Source: Sinorhizobium numidicum
GTDB taxonomy: Bacteria > Pseudomonadota > Alphaproteobacteria > Rhizobiales > Rhizobiaceae
Reading direction: 5' to 3'
Length of the DNA: 64,000 bases
NCBI RefSeq assembly: GCF_029892045.1
Contig: NZ_CP120368.1
Coordinates: 3,596,001 to 3,660,000, forward strand
The notes below the pieces were generated by a model, which made no database searches, was not told where the DNA came from, and worked only from the letters and a program-made list of their open reading frames with translations. The translations under genes and the position numbers were made by a program. Positions 40,139 through 48,880 of this stretch are shown here, in pieces. Numbering within the stretch: the stretch's first letter is position 1; each line of letters opens with the position of its first letter.

Positions 40139-40349
40139 CGATCGCTCCGTAGCTGGCGCCAAACGCCGTTAACGATTGAACTCGAAGAGCCAAACGCATT
40201 TCGCAGCGTCCGGCAGCGGGGACGGCCGGGGCTGCTTGACGAAACGATGCAGCGCCCTAAATCGAAGACACGAACCTGAGACGGTGATGAAACACAGAAA
40301 CAAGATCGCTCCGACAGCGCAGGCGGAGGCCTCCACGTCGGCGTGAATA

Positions 40350-40374
40350 AACGCGCGCCGGCTCGAAAAGTTCC
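40350..40374 (-). promoter_or_regulatory. RpoE2 (EcfG)-type promoter of rpoH2
   Basis: On the minus strand, GGAAC at 40374-40370, an 18-base spacer, then TT at 40351-40350. This matches the published S. meliloti RpoE2 pattern GGAAC-N18/19-TT. rpoH2 is a reported RpoE2 target. The start site would lie about 205 bases before the ATG. Confidence 0.75.
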
Positions 40375-40419
40375 TTGGATCAGTGACGATTTGCGTGTCA
40401 GCGGCCGGAGTGCTGCTAC

Positions 40420-40532
40420 TGCAGGTTTCCGTAGGTCGGAACCGATTGAAGGAAAAAATGCAGCAATTCAAAGTGCTACAGCGATCTTTGCGCGTCTGAT
40501 TTGTGCGCCTGAAAAGACGCACGGCGCCGCAG
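40420..40532 (+). repeat. RIME-like element (family 1)
   Basis: TGCAGGTTTCCGTAGGTCGG followed by AACCGATTGAAGG, then ATGCAGCAATTCAAAGTGC, TACAGCGATC and the TCTGAAAAGACGCAC-type module. It differs from other copies by a short internal duplication (GCGCGTCTGA, then GTGCGCCTGA). Confidence 0.8.
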
Positions 40533-40546
40533 AAACCGATTTGAAC

Positions 40547-40575
40547 AAAAAAAGCCCGGCGCAACGGCCGGGCTC
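40547..40575 (-). terminator. Rho-independent terminator of carD
   Basis: On the minus strand, AGCCCGGC and GCCGGGCT pair around a six-base loop and are followed by seven T, about 26 bases after the carD stop. Confidence 0.88.
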
Positions 40576-40600
40576 TTTGGTTTCGTTTGGAGCGAAGGGC

Positions 40601-41170
40601 TTAAGCAGCTTCGTCCTGGGTATCGTCTTCTTCGATAGCCTTGCCCCGCTTCGGCCCCTTGTTCAGATTGGCTTCGACGAGGCGCACGGCCTCCGTTTCC
40701 GACATCTTGTTCACGGCAGCGATTTCGCGCGCCATGCGATCGAGAGCGGCTTCATAGAGCTGGCGTTCGGAATAGGACTGTTCCGGCTGGTTTTCGGCGC
40801 GATAGAGATCGCGCACCACTTCCGAAATGGAAATAAGGTCGCCGGAATTGATCTTGGCATCGTATTCCTGGGCGCGGCGCGACCACATGGTCCGCTTCAC
40901 GCGCGCCTTGCCCTGCACAACCTTCAATGCACGATCTACGAAATCGGTTTCGGACAGCTTGCGCATGCCGATGGTCACAGCCTTTGCCACCGGTACCTTG
41001 AGACGCATCTTGTCCTTCTCGAAATCGATGACAAAAAGCTCGAGCTTCATGCCTGCGACTTCCTGCTCCTCAATCGCAACGATCTGGCCAACGCCGTGAG
41101 CCGGATAAACGATCGATTCACCGGTCTTGAAGCCTTGGCGCATTGAAGATTTTTTCTGCTGGGTCGTCAT
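40601..41170 (-). CDS. CarD family transcriptional regulator
   Basis: RNA-polymerase-binding protein of 189 aa. The N-terminal Tudor-like RNAP interaction domain is recognised by FKTGESIVYPAHGVGQIVAIEEQEVAG. The C-terminal helical domain contains MWSRRAQEYDAKINSGDL and the conserved Trp. Relatives (M. tuberculosis CarD, Rhodobacter CarD) stabilise open complexes at promoters. The ATG at 41170 is used; a TTG at 41197 is in frame but lacks a site. The tail is acidic. It has a long GC-rich leader. Confidence 0.88.
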   Translation of the reverse strand: MTTQQKKSSMRQGFKTGESIVYPAHGVGQIVAIEEQEVAGMKLELFVIDFEKDKMRLKVPVAKAVTIGMRKLSETDFVDRALKVVQGKARVKRTMWSRRAQEYDAKINSGDLISISEVVRDLYRAENQPEQSYSERQLYEAALDRMAREIAAVNKMSETEAVRLVEANLNKGPKRGKAIEEDDTQDEAA

Positions 41171-41583
41171 TCGTTTCAAAAACTCCCTATTGCGCACCCG
41201 GCCTCTAAAAGGCCGGGGCCGGGTCGGTCAGGCCCGGGATAGACGGGGATACCGCCGGGTGGGGTCCATCCTGGTCCGTCCAACGGAACGCAAACAGCCC
41301 CATGGAGGCGCGGTCACAAGCAACGGTACGTTGCGTATTTGAAAAGAGCCGCGCCGTGGAGATCGTTTGCTTTCGTGATGGTTTTCGGGCGCGCAAAAGC
41401 ACCCTCTGTGGATCAGTACAAGGAACCTATCACAAAAAACTGCGGAAATCAATAATTTGCTGCATGGCAACGATCAAGTCACCACGCTCGCGCTTGCGAG
41501 GTGCCGGTTGGATTTCCCCAGATTTCCGGCCCCGCCTTCCATTTGTCCGTCAGCCGCGACGAACCAAGCGGCCGACAATCGCC
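41171..41583. other. carD upstream region (413 bases)
   Basis: Between fdxA and carD, both minus strand. Near carD it holds a GC-rich run with complementary blocks (CCCGGCC, GGCCGGGGCCGGG, GGCCCGGG, at 41198-41240) that could fold in the carD leader. A small CTCGCgcttGCGAG hairpin lies near 41486-41499. No gene is supported. Confidence 0.45.
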
Positions 41584-41922
41584 TTAATCGCCCTGTCCCG
41601 GCTTGTCAGAAAAATACTTCTCATATTTTTCTTCGATGCCATCCATCTCCTTGGCCTCAGGCAGGGGATCCCGCTTGACCGTGATATTGGGCCACTGAGT
41701 GGCAAATTCCGCATTCAATTTCAACCACATATCAAGGCCCGGCTCGGTATCCGGCTTGATCGCCCCGGCGGGACACTCCGGCTCGCATACGCCGCAGTCA
41801 ATGCACTCATCGGGGTGGATGACGAGGAAGTTCTCCCCTTCATAGAAGCAGTCCACCGGGCAGACTTCCACACAGTCCGTATACTTGCAGCGAATGCAGT
41901 TGTCGGTCACGACATACGTCAT
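41584..41922 (-). CDS. fdxA: Ferredoxin, 7Fe type (FdxA)
   Basis: Electron-transfer ferredoxin of 112 aa with one 3Fe-4S and one 4Fe-4S cluster. Cysteines fall in [19 protein letters not shown] (from Cys9) and [14 protein letters not shown]. The C-terminal extension, [18 protein letters not shown], is typical of alphaproteobacterial FdxA. The ATG at 41922 has TGGAG six bases upstream; the frame extends 14 codons further without support. Partner enzymes are not known from context. Confidence 0.93.
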   Translation of the reverse strand: MTYVVTDNCIRCKYTDCVEVCPVDCFYEGENFLVIHPDECIDCGVCEPECPAGAIKPDTEPGLDMWLKLNAEFATQWPNITVKRDPLPEAKEMDGIEEKYEKYFSDKPGQGD

Positions 41923-42445
41923 GAGGTACTCCAGCCAATGCTCACATTTGATGGCAGACGGCAATCAACGGTGATGTTCATCGTCCGCGCATGCTAGGAA
42001 TGTCCGGCGCGCATAGCTGCCGAAGCAGGCCCGAATGCCACCCAACGTCGCTTGTCAGGTAAAGGCTTTAGACCGCCATTGCAAGGATAAACCATGCGCG
42101 ATTTGTCGCGAACGGAGCAGAGTTTTCCAGGGTTGCGGGCGGTCTTGAATGGAAGCGATCCAAAATCCCGAACGTCATCGATTTCAGGATGGAAAGAGAC
42201 GCAAGCGAGGCGAAAGACCGTCTGCACTTTTCCTGTCCCTCGCCGGATTCGAAGCGCTGCTGGTGAGGCCGCAACCCCTTGCCCGTCCGAATAGGCGCCG
42301 GCGCTACAGCGCCGTGCGTCTTTTCAGATGCACCAGATCGCTGTAACACTTTGATTGCTGCATGGTTTTATCCTTAAATCGGTTCCGATTTAAGGAACCA
42401 TGCAGTAGAGCACGCCGTGCGTTGCGGCTCTCGACCAAGGTTACT
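41923..42445. other. Gap with repeat between fdxA and the S4 protein gene (523 bases)
   Basis: Holds the RIME-like element at 42304-42405. The other 360 bases contain open frames of 60-90 codons on both strands (42094-42294, 42149-42346, 42068-42349) that disagree with each other and lack family features. The fdxA promoter should lie in the first 150 bases. Confidence 0.5.
42304..42405 (-). repeat. RIME-like element (family 1)
   Basis: CTACAGCGCCGTGCGTCTTT, TCAGATGCACCAGATCGCTG, TAACACTTTGATTGC, then the palindromic end TCCTTAAATCggttcCGATTTAAGGA and CCATGCAG. One of the best preserved copies in the window. Confidence 0.87.
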
Positions 42446-42850
42446 CTATTCATCTGAATCGGGTTTTAGACGGTCGGTTTCGCGACGCTCCCGTTTCGTC
42501 GGACGCCCCGCGCCGCGCTCGCGCGTCGCCTGCTCGAAGGCCGTGCGGCTCTCCGCCGGCGCTGACGGCGTCAGGTCCTCGTAAAGCAGGCGAGCCTCTT
42601 CATAGGGGCCTCGCCGAGATCCCGGCAGCAGCACCCGCAGGACAAGATCACGTCGTTCGAGCGACAATTCCAGGGTGTCGCCCGCCTTGATCTGCACGGA
42701 TGATTGCATGGCCCGCTCGCCATTGACGGCCACATGGCCTGCCTCGATCGCCTTTTGGGCGAGCGAGCGCGATTTGATCAGCCGCGCGAAGAACAGCCAT
42801 TTGTCGAGCCGCTGACGCAGTAGGGGCACGGACGCTGGCTGTTTCTCCAT
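42446..42850 (-). CDS. S4 domain RNA-binding protein (Hsp15-like)
   Basis: Small RNA-binding protein of 134 aa. An S4 domain covers about residues 10-60 (LRQRLDKWLFFARLIKSRSLAQKAI, then GHVAVNGERA). The C-terminal half is basic and charged (RGAGRPTKRERRETDR). E. coli Hsp15 rescues stalled 50S-nascent chain complexes, which is the closest functional analogy. It lies eight bases after the helicase gene and is probably co-transcribed with it. Confidence 0.85.
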   Translation of the reverse strand: MEKQPASVPLLRQRLDKWLFFARLIKSRSLAQKAIEAGHVAVNGERAMQSSVQIKAGDTLELSLERRDLVLRVLLPGSRRGPYEEARLLYEDLTPSAPAESRTAFEQATRERGAGRPTKRERRETDRLKPDSDE

Positions 42851-42858
42851 GGGCGCGC

Positions 42859-45855
42859 CTATTTCTTTAGCTGCTCCTTGAGAGCGGCGAGTTTAGCGAA
42901 GGGCGAATCCGGATCCAACGGTTTTTCCTTGCGCGGCGGACGTCCTTCGAATTTCACGCCTGCCGGCTTTCCGCCCCGCTCATGTCGGTCGGGACGATCC
43001 TTGCGCTGGCCGCCGGATTTTCCGTCCTGCGCTTTGCCGCGCGCGGGCGCGCCGTCCTTGCGGCCGCCTTCCCTGCCATCGGCCTGACCGTGACGCTGGC
43101 CGCCCCGGCGCTGATCGCCGTGATGACGGCCGCTCTGGCGCTGGTTGTCCTGGCGCGTACCCGGGCGCCAAAGAAGAACGGGCTTGGCCTCGACGGGTTC
43201 TTCCGCCTGCGCGGGAGCCTCGTCGCTGCTGGCCTCCACCACCGGTGCCTGCGCCGCCGCCGCATGATCGGCGTCGGCCGCTTCGGCTTCGCTGCCGGCA
43301 TCCGCCTCGCCATGCTCGACAGGTGCTTCGGTGGATGTATCCGCCTCGGTCGGCTCGCCGCCTTGGTTCGCGAGGAATGCCGCTGCCTCCTCGGCCGTGA
43401 CGCTGTCGGAGCGATAACCGAGACCCTTGAGAATCTCCTCCATATCGTCCGGCGTTGCGCCAAGGATGGACAGCATCGCCGTCGTCGTCATGAAGCGGCG
43501 GCCGTCATAGGCCCCCTCCGGGCGCGGTGTCGTGCCCGGCTTCCACTGCAAAAGCGGGCGGATGAGATCGGCGAGCCGCTCGAGAATGTCGATCCGAACC
43601 GCACGCTTGCCAAGGTAGCGGAACCCCGCAAGCTTGTAGAAAGTACGCTCAAAGGAAGGATCGGTGACGACGGAGGTGCGACCGGCAGCGAGCATCGGAA
43701 TGAGTTCGCCGTAACCGGGCTTGTCGAGGCCGTCATTCTTCAGCGCCCAGAGCAGTGTGATCAGCTCCGCCGGCGCCGGCTTCAGCAGCGCAGGAAGAAA
43801 GATGTGGTAGGCGCCGAAACGGACACCGTATTTGCGGATCGAGGCGCGGCCGTCCTGGTCCAGCGACTTCACCTCGTCGGCGACATCGCGGCGGAACAGC
43901 ACACCGAGATTCTCGACGAGCTGAAAGGCGAGGCCCTTGGCGAGACCCTCGAGATCCTCCGCTCGGGAAATATCGTCGAGCGGCTTCAGCACCGTGCTGA
44001 TGTGATGGTTCACAAAGCGCTCGATCCGCGCCAGCACATGCTCGCGGGCATTGGCCTGGAGCTGCTCGTCGGCCAGCAGGATGACGCGCGGGCGCATGAC
44101 GTGGTCGCTTGCGGCAAGCCGTGCCACCGGATCGCCGAGCCAGCGAACGAGGCCGTCCGACGCCAGCGCCAGATCGCCATTGCCGGCCGCATGCAGACGG
44201 GCAGCACGCGCCTCGAATTCCAGCGCAAGCGCCTTCTGGGCGGCGCCCTGAACGGCTTTCGCATCCGACCCCTCGCCACCGGCCGCCAACGTAAACCGGA
44301 AACCGGAAAGTTGACCTACATGGTGTCCCTCGACGAAGACATCACCATTCACACTGATTTCTGCTTCCAGCATCGCATTCTCTCTCAGGCGCTTCATGAG
44401 CACAGATGTCCTGCGATCAACAAAGCGTTTCGTCAACCTTTCATGTAACGCGTCGGACAATCGATCTTCGATTTCCCGCGTCTTTTCTTGCCAGTGTGTC
44501 GGATCGGCAAGCCATCCGGGCCGGTTGGACACATAGGTCCAGGTCCTGATCTGCGCAATTCGCGCCGAAAGTGTGTCGATCTCCCCGTCCGTGTGGTCGG
44601 CGCGGCGAACCTGTTCGGCCATGAAATCCTCATTGACCGTGCCGCAGCGGATGAGATCCGCATAGATGGTCGAGATCAGGTCGGCGTGCTGCACCGGTGT
44701 AATACGGCGATAGTCCGGTAGGGCGCAAGCCTCCCAGAGCTTTTCCACTCGCTCGGAAGTAGTAGCGACATCCGCGACTTCCGGATAGCGCGCCAGATAC
44801 TCCAGCGCCTGCTGATCGACGGCCGGAAGGGCGCGCGCCAGGCCAGAAACGGCCGGCGCCGCCTCGAGGCTCTTCTTCAGCTCCTTCAGCGACGAATAGT
44901 CGAGTGCCTTCGAGCGCCATTGCAGCACCCTGACGGAATCGAACTCGTGCGACTCGATCCGGTGCACAAGCTCGCTGTCGAAGGGATCGACGCGCCCCGT
45001 CACCCCGAAGGTGCCGTCGCGGACATGGCGCCCGGCGCGTCCAGCGATCTGGGCGAGTTCGGCAGGGTTCAAGTTGCGATACTGGTAACCGTCGAACTTG
45101 CGGTCCTGCGCGAAGGCGACATGATCGACGTCGAGGTTGAGGCCCATGCCGATGGCATCGGTCGCCACCAAGTACTCTACGTCTCCCTCCTGATAAAGCC
45201 CGACCTGGGCGTTGCGGGTGCGCGGCGAGAGGGCGCCCAGCACAACCGCGGCGCCGCCGCGTTGCCGACGGATAAGTTCGGCGATGGCATAGACCTCGTC
45301 AGCCGAAAAGGCGACGATCGCCGCGCGATGCGGCAGGCGGGTGATCTTCTTGGACCCGGCATAGAGCAGCTGCGACATGCGCGGCCGCTCGACGACGGTG
45401 ATGCCGGGAAGGAGATGCTCGAGAATGGGGCGCATAGTGGCCGCTCCGAGCAGCAGCGTTTCGCCTCGCCCGCGCAGGTGCAGCAGCCTATCGGTGAAGA
45501 TATGGCCGCGCTCCAGGTCGCCGGCAAGCTGCACTTCGTCGATCGCCACGAAGGACGCCGTCGTCTCGCGCGGCATCGCCTCGACCGTGCAGACCGAATA
45601 GCGCGCCCGATGCGGCGCGATCTTTTCCTCGCCGGTGATCAGGGCGACGTTATGGTGTCCGACCTTCTCGACAAGACGCGTATAGACTTCGCGCGCGAGA
45701 AGCCGCAACGGCAGCCCGATGACGCCGCTGTCATGTGCGACCATACGCTCGATCGCGTAATGCGTCTTGCCGGTATTGGTGGGTCCGAGCACCGCAGTCA
45801 CGCCGCGGCCACTGAGGATCATGGATTGAAAGGACACGTCATCGATCCCGGGCAT
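42859..45855 (-). CDS. SUV3-like superfamily 2 helicase with basic C-terminal tail
   Basis: ATP-dependent helicase of about 998 aa related to mitochondrial SUV3 and rhizobial MgpS. Motif I is GPTNTGKTH at residues 24-31, motif II IDEVQ, motif III LLGAAT and motif VI QIAGRAGRH. The middle matches the SUV3-type C-terminal domain. The last 200 residues are acidic and alanine-rich (near AEAADADHAAAAQ), then strongly basic and Gly/Arg-rich, a likely disordered RNA-binding tail. The ATG at 45855 places motif I normally. A TTG at 45936 would add 27 residues. Confidence 0.83.
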   Translation of the reverse strand: MPGIDDVSFQSMILSGRGVTAVLGPTNTGKTHYAIERMVAHDSGVIGLPLRLLAREVYTRLVEKVGHHNVALITGEEKIAPHRARYSVCTVEAMPRETTASFVAIDEVQLAGDLERGHIFTDRLLHLRGRGETLLLGAATMRPILEHLLPGITVVERPRMSQLLYAGSKKITRLPHRAAIVAFSADEVYAIAELIRRQRGGAAVVLGALSPRTRNAQVGLYQEGDVEYLVATDAIGMGLNLDVDHVAFAQDRKFDGYQYRNLNPAELAQIAGRAGRHVRDGTFGVTGRVDPFDSELVHRIESHEFDSVRVLQWRSKALDYSSLKELKKSLEAAPAVSGLARALPAVDQQALEYLARYPEVADVATTSERVEKLWEACALPDYRRITPVQHADLISTIYADLIRCGTVNEDFMAEQVRRADHTDGEIDTLSARIAQIRTWTYVSNRPGWLADPTHWQEKTREIEDRLSDALHERLTKRFVDRRTSVLMKRLRENAMLEAEISVNGDVFVEGHHVGQLSGFRFTLAAGGEGSDAKAVQGAAQKALALEFEARAARLHAAGNGDLALASDGLVRWLGDPVARLAASDHVMRPRVILLADEQLQANAREHVLARIERFVNHHISTVLKPLDDISRAEDLEGLAKGLAFQLVENLGVLFRRDVADEVKSLDQDGRASIRKYGVRFGAYHIFLPALLKPAPAELITLLWALKNDGLDKPGYGELIPMLAAGRTSVVTDPSFERTFYKLAGFRYLGKRAVRIDILERLADLIRPLLQWKPGTTPRPEGAYDGRRFMTTTAMLSILGATPDDMEEILKGLGYRSDSVTAEEAAAFLANQGGEPTEADTSTEAPVEHGEADAGSEAEAADADHAAAAQAPVVEASSDEAPAQAEEPVEAKPVLLWRPGTRQDNQRQSGRHHGDQRRGGQRHGQADGREGGRKDGAPARGKAQDGKSGGQRKDRPDRHERGGKPAGVKFEGRPPRKEKPLDPDSPFAKLAALKEQLKK

Positions 45856-46516
45856 TCTCAACGAGCCGGCACGCCTTCGCGCTCCAGCGGGGAACAGATG
45901 CCCACGCGCCGGAGCAAACGCAAGGGGCGCGGACAATTAAAAAGCGCATGACGCTGTGCGCCATATCTAGGAGCTTCGGTCCAGCTCCCATATTAGCACG
46001 CGGAACAGCGGTGGAACGAATCGGCGACGAATCGCTGACTCTCATCGATTCACTGTATGTTCACGGCTACATATAGATTTCAATAGCCTGTTTTGCACCA
46101 TATGCTGAATCAACTCCGATAAGGTCCTTTGAAGGCCCACGGAAGACGTCCGTCTTCATCGCCGGACGGTTGAGCGACCCAAAGGATTCGGAATCCAAGA
46201 CTCTGGAATGTCTGGAAAATTTTAACCGCGATTCGCTTGCGGATTCGCTCAATCCAGAAATAAGAATCGCCGTGGTAACTTCTTGGTCAAAGCCAGAACG
46301 AATCGGCGACGAATCGCCGACAGATCAACTTCCTGTTTTGTTCACCACAACATGTAGTAGGGCTGGTGCTTCGCAACGGATAGAATCACCGAGGAATTTT
46401 TTTCGAATCCGGGTACAACAGGACCGCCCCAGTTGTGTTGACCGATAGCGCCCCGCCTCGAAACGAATCCGGCGCCACTAGGGGCGCCGGAACTGCTGGC
46501 CCGGGTTGAAGTGCGA
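45856..46516. other. Long gap between the helicase and phbB genes (661 bases)
   Basis: Lower GC than its surroundings in places. It holds two identical 22-base direct repeats (46014-46035 and 46296-46317, core AACGAATCGGCGACGAATCG), a GCGATTCGcttgcGGATTCG block near 46228, and the palindrome GGATTCgGAATCC near 46182. Near phbB there is a hairpin CCGGCGCCactaGGGGCGCCGG (46471-46492). The frame 46170-46448 (92 codons, TTG start) has no recognised domain and is not called. No RNA family was recognised. Confidence 0.55.
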
Positions 46517-47242
46517 TCAGACGAAGAATTGGCCGCCATTCGCCGAGATCGTAGAGCCGGTGATGAAGCCGGCGTCATCGGAGGCAAGGAACACGACGCA
46601 TCGCGCCACTTCCTCCGGCTCGCCAAGGCGGCCGACGGGGATTTGCGGGATGATCCTCTCGTTCAGCACCTTTTCCGGCACTGCGCGCACCATCTCCGTA
46701 CCGATGTAGCCCGGGCAGATAGCGTTGACGGTGACGCCTTTTGCCGCCCCCTCCTGTGCCAGTGCCTTGGTGAAACCAAGGTCCCCAGCTTTGGCGGCGG
46801 AATAGTTCACCTGACCCATCTGGCCCTTCTGGCCGTTGATCGAGGATATGTTGATGACGCGGCCGAAGCCGCGGTCGCGCATGCCCGGCCACAACGGATG
46901 CGTCATGTTGAAGAGGCCGGTAAGGTTGGTGCTAATCACTTCCCCCCATTGTTCCGGCGTCATCTTATGAAACATCGCGTCCCGGGTAATGCCGGCATTG
47001 TTGACGAGAACGTCGATCGGTCCGAGATCCGCCTCCACCTTGGCGATACCCTCGGCACAGGCCTGGTAATTGGAGACATCCCATTTATAGACGGGGATGC
47101 CGCTGTCCTCCCGGAAAGCCTGCGCCTTTTCTTCGTTGCCCGCATAGTTTGCGGCGACTTTGTATCCAGCCGCCTTCAAGGCCACCGAAATTGCTGCGCC
47201 GATACCGCGGGACCCGCCCGTAACCAATGCTACCCTGCTCAT
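46517..47242 (-). CDS. phbB: Acetoacetyl-CoA reductase
   Basis: NADPH-dependent short-chain dehydrogenase of 241 aa that makes (R)-3-hydroxybutyryl-CoA for polyhydroxybutyrate. The Rossmann motif GGSRGIG is at residues 9-15, then NNAG, the catalytic Ser in ISSING and YSAAK with the Tyr and Lys. The ATG has GGAGG about six bases upstream. It is downstream of phbA on the same strand, 233 bases away. The polymerase gene phbC is not in the window. Confidence 0.95.
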   Translation of the reverse strand: MSRVALVTGGSRGIGAAISVALKAAGYKVAANYAGNEEKAQAFREDSGIPVYKWDVSNYQACAEGIAKVEADLGPIDVLVNNAGITRDAMFHKMTPEQWGEVISTNLTGLFNMTHPLWPGMRDRGFGRVINISSINGQKGQMGQVNYSAAKAGDLGFTKALAQEGAAKGVTVNAICPGYIGTEMVRAVPEKVLNERIIPQIPVGRLGEPEEVARCVVFLASDDAGFITGSTISANGGQFFV

Positions 47243-47281
47243 GCTCGCCTCCACTGGTTAACTCAATTTCACAAAGGTTTA

Positions 47282-47319
47282 GAGTGCCACGTCCTTTCAG
47301 GCCCGCCGCTTTGGCACTC
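47282..47319. promoter_or_regulatory. Inverted repeat between phbA and phbB
   Basis: GAGTGCCA (47282-47289) and TGGCACTC (47312-47319) form perfect eight-base arms 22 bases apart, 40 bases upstream of phbB. It could be a regulator site or an mRNA stem. Confidence 0.4.
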
Positions 47320-47475
47320 CGAAATGGTGCACAATTTCTCTTCAAGCTGGGTCCGCCCGAGGAGTCACGCCGCCTCCGGTCCGGCGCGCTGCGGATCGCC
47401 GCTGCGACCAAGGCTGGCGGGGACCCAATGTAAAAAGACGGCCAGCAGACCGGCAAACTGCACGCCGACTGCGGT

Positions 47476-48657
47476 CTACATGCGCTCGACGCACATTGCG
47501 ATGCCCATGCCGCCGCCGATGCAAAGCGTCGCAAGCCCCTTGGAGATGCCGCGCCGCTTCATCTCGAAGAGCAGAGTATTGAGAACGCGGGCGCCGGAGG
47601 CGCCGATCGGATGACCAATGGCGATCGCTCCGCCGTTAACGTTGACGATCGCCGGGTCCCAGCCGAGATCCTTGTTGACGGCACAGGCCTGCGCCGCGAA
47701 GGCTTCATTGGCCTCAACGAGTTCCACGTCACCGACGGACCAGCCGGCCTTCTCCAGCGCCTTTCGCGACGCGGGAATGGGTCCCGTTCCCATGATTTGC
47801 GGGTCGACGCCCGCTGTCGCCCAGGAGACGATCCGGGCAAGCGGCTGAATGCCGCGCTTGGCCGCCTCTGCTTCCGTCATCAAAAGCGTGGCGGCCGCGC
47901 CATCATTGAGGCCGGACGCATTGGCTGCAGTCACGGTTCCTTCCTTGTCGAAGGCAGGCCGGAGCTTCATCATGGAATCGAGCGTGGCACCATGGCGGAT
48001 ATATTCGTCCTGATCGACGGTCACGTCGCCTTTGCGGGTCTTTACGACAAAGGGCACGATTTCGTCGGCGAACCGGCCGGCCTTCTGCGCGGCCTCCGCC
48101 TTGTTCTGCGAGGCAAGCGCGAATTCGTCCTGCTCCTCACGCGTCAACTGCCACTTGCGTGCGACGTTTTCAGCGGTGATGCCCATGTGATAGCCGTAAA
48201 AGGCGTCGATGAGCCCGTCCTTGATCATCGTGTCGACCATCTTGAAGTCGCCCATCTTCACGCCGCCGCGAAGATGCGCGCAATGGGGCGCCATCGACAT
48301 CGATTCCATGCCGCCGGCGACGATGATATCCGCGTCACCCGTTGCGATCTGCTGCATGCCGAGCGCCACCGCGCGCAGTCCCGAACCGCAGAGCTGGTTC
48401 ATGCCCCAGGCGGTCTTTTCCTGCGGAACACCGGCCTTCATCGCCGCCTGCCGCGCCGGGTTCTGCCCCTCGCCCGCCGGAAGGACCTGGCCGAGGATCA
48501 CCTCGTCCACTTCTCCTGCCTCAACGCCCGCCCGTTCAAGCACCGCCTTAATGGCACTGGCGCCCAACTCGTGCGCAGGCGTGGTGCCGAAGGCCCCGTT
48601 GAAGGACCCCACGGCGGTGCGGGCGGCGCTGGCGATGACTATGGAGGGACTGCTCAT
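47476..48657 (-). CDS. phbA: Acetyl-CoA acetyltransferase (beta-ketothiolase)
   Basis: Condenses two acetyl-CoA to acetoacetyl-CoA, the first step of polyhydroxybutyrate synthesis. It has 393 aa, as in other PhaA enzymes. The nucleophile Cys90 is in NQLCGSG, the His in GHPIGASG, and the acid/base Cys379 in CIGGGMGIA. It starts at ATG 48657. It is divergent from phaR, which regulates carbon flow to this pathway. Confidence 0.96.
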   Translation of the reverse strand: MSSPSIVIASAARTAVGSFNGAFGTTPAHELGASAIKAVLERAGVEAGEVDEVILGQVLPAGEGQNPARQAAMKAGVPQEKTAWGMNQLCGSGLRAVALGMQQIATGDADIIVAGGMESMSMAPHCAHLRGGVKMGDFKMVDTMIKDGLIDAFYGYHMGITAENVARKWQLTREEQDEFALASQNKAEAAQKAGRFADEIVPFVVKTRKGDVTVDQDEYIRHGATLDSMMKLRPAFDKEGTVTAANASGLNDGAAATLLMTEAEAAKRGIQPLARIVSWATAGVDPQIMGTGPIPASRKALEKAGWSVGDVELVEANEAFAAQACAVNKDLGWDPAIVNVNGGAIAIGHPIGASGARVLNTLLFEMKRRGISKGLATLCIGGGMGIAMCVERM

Positions 48658-48806
48658 GGGACGTTTCCTCTTATTTCCTTTGCCTGATGCAAGCAGACTG
48701 GCAAAGCCTTGGGCGCGAGTCAAACGTCTTGATGCCCCGCTACAAAAGCTTCACGTTGCCCAACCCGCCATGTTTCGCACCTGCGTCGCCGCATTGCACA
48801 AAGAGA

Positions 48807-48834
48807 TTGTCAGCGGCGCTCTTTTGCGGATACT
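48807..48834 (+). promoter_or_regulatory. Probable promoter of phaR
   Basis: TTGTCA at 48807-48812 and GATACT at 48829-48834, 16 bases apart, followed by a leader of about 40 bases. Five and four of six positions match the housekeeping consensus. Confidence 0.45.
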
Positions 48835-48880
48835 CTGAAAAACACAATAAAGACGGGACGATGGGGAAGAGGAGACCCTG

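Larger units (their letters stand above)
40139..40600. other. Regulatory region between rpoH2 and carD (462 bases)
   Basis: Holds the rpoH2 leader of about 200 bases, an RpoE2-type promoter, a RIME-like repeat (40420-40532) and the carD terminator (40547-40575). No reading frame in it is convincing. Confidence 0.7.

Noticed and set aside
41923..42303. Small genes between fdxA and the S4 protein gene
   Set aside because: Several overlapping frames on both strands exclude each other and none shows a family motif.
42982..44448. Open frame of 488 codons antisense to the helicase gene
   Set aside because: It mirrors a well-supported helicase with all motifs. High-GC DNA yields long antisense frames, and no family was recognised in it.
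46170..46448. 92-codon open frame in the helicase-phbB gap
   Set aside because: TTG start without a clear site and no recognised domain. It crosses one of the 22-base direct repeats.
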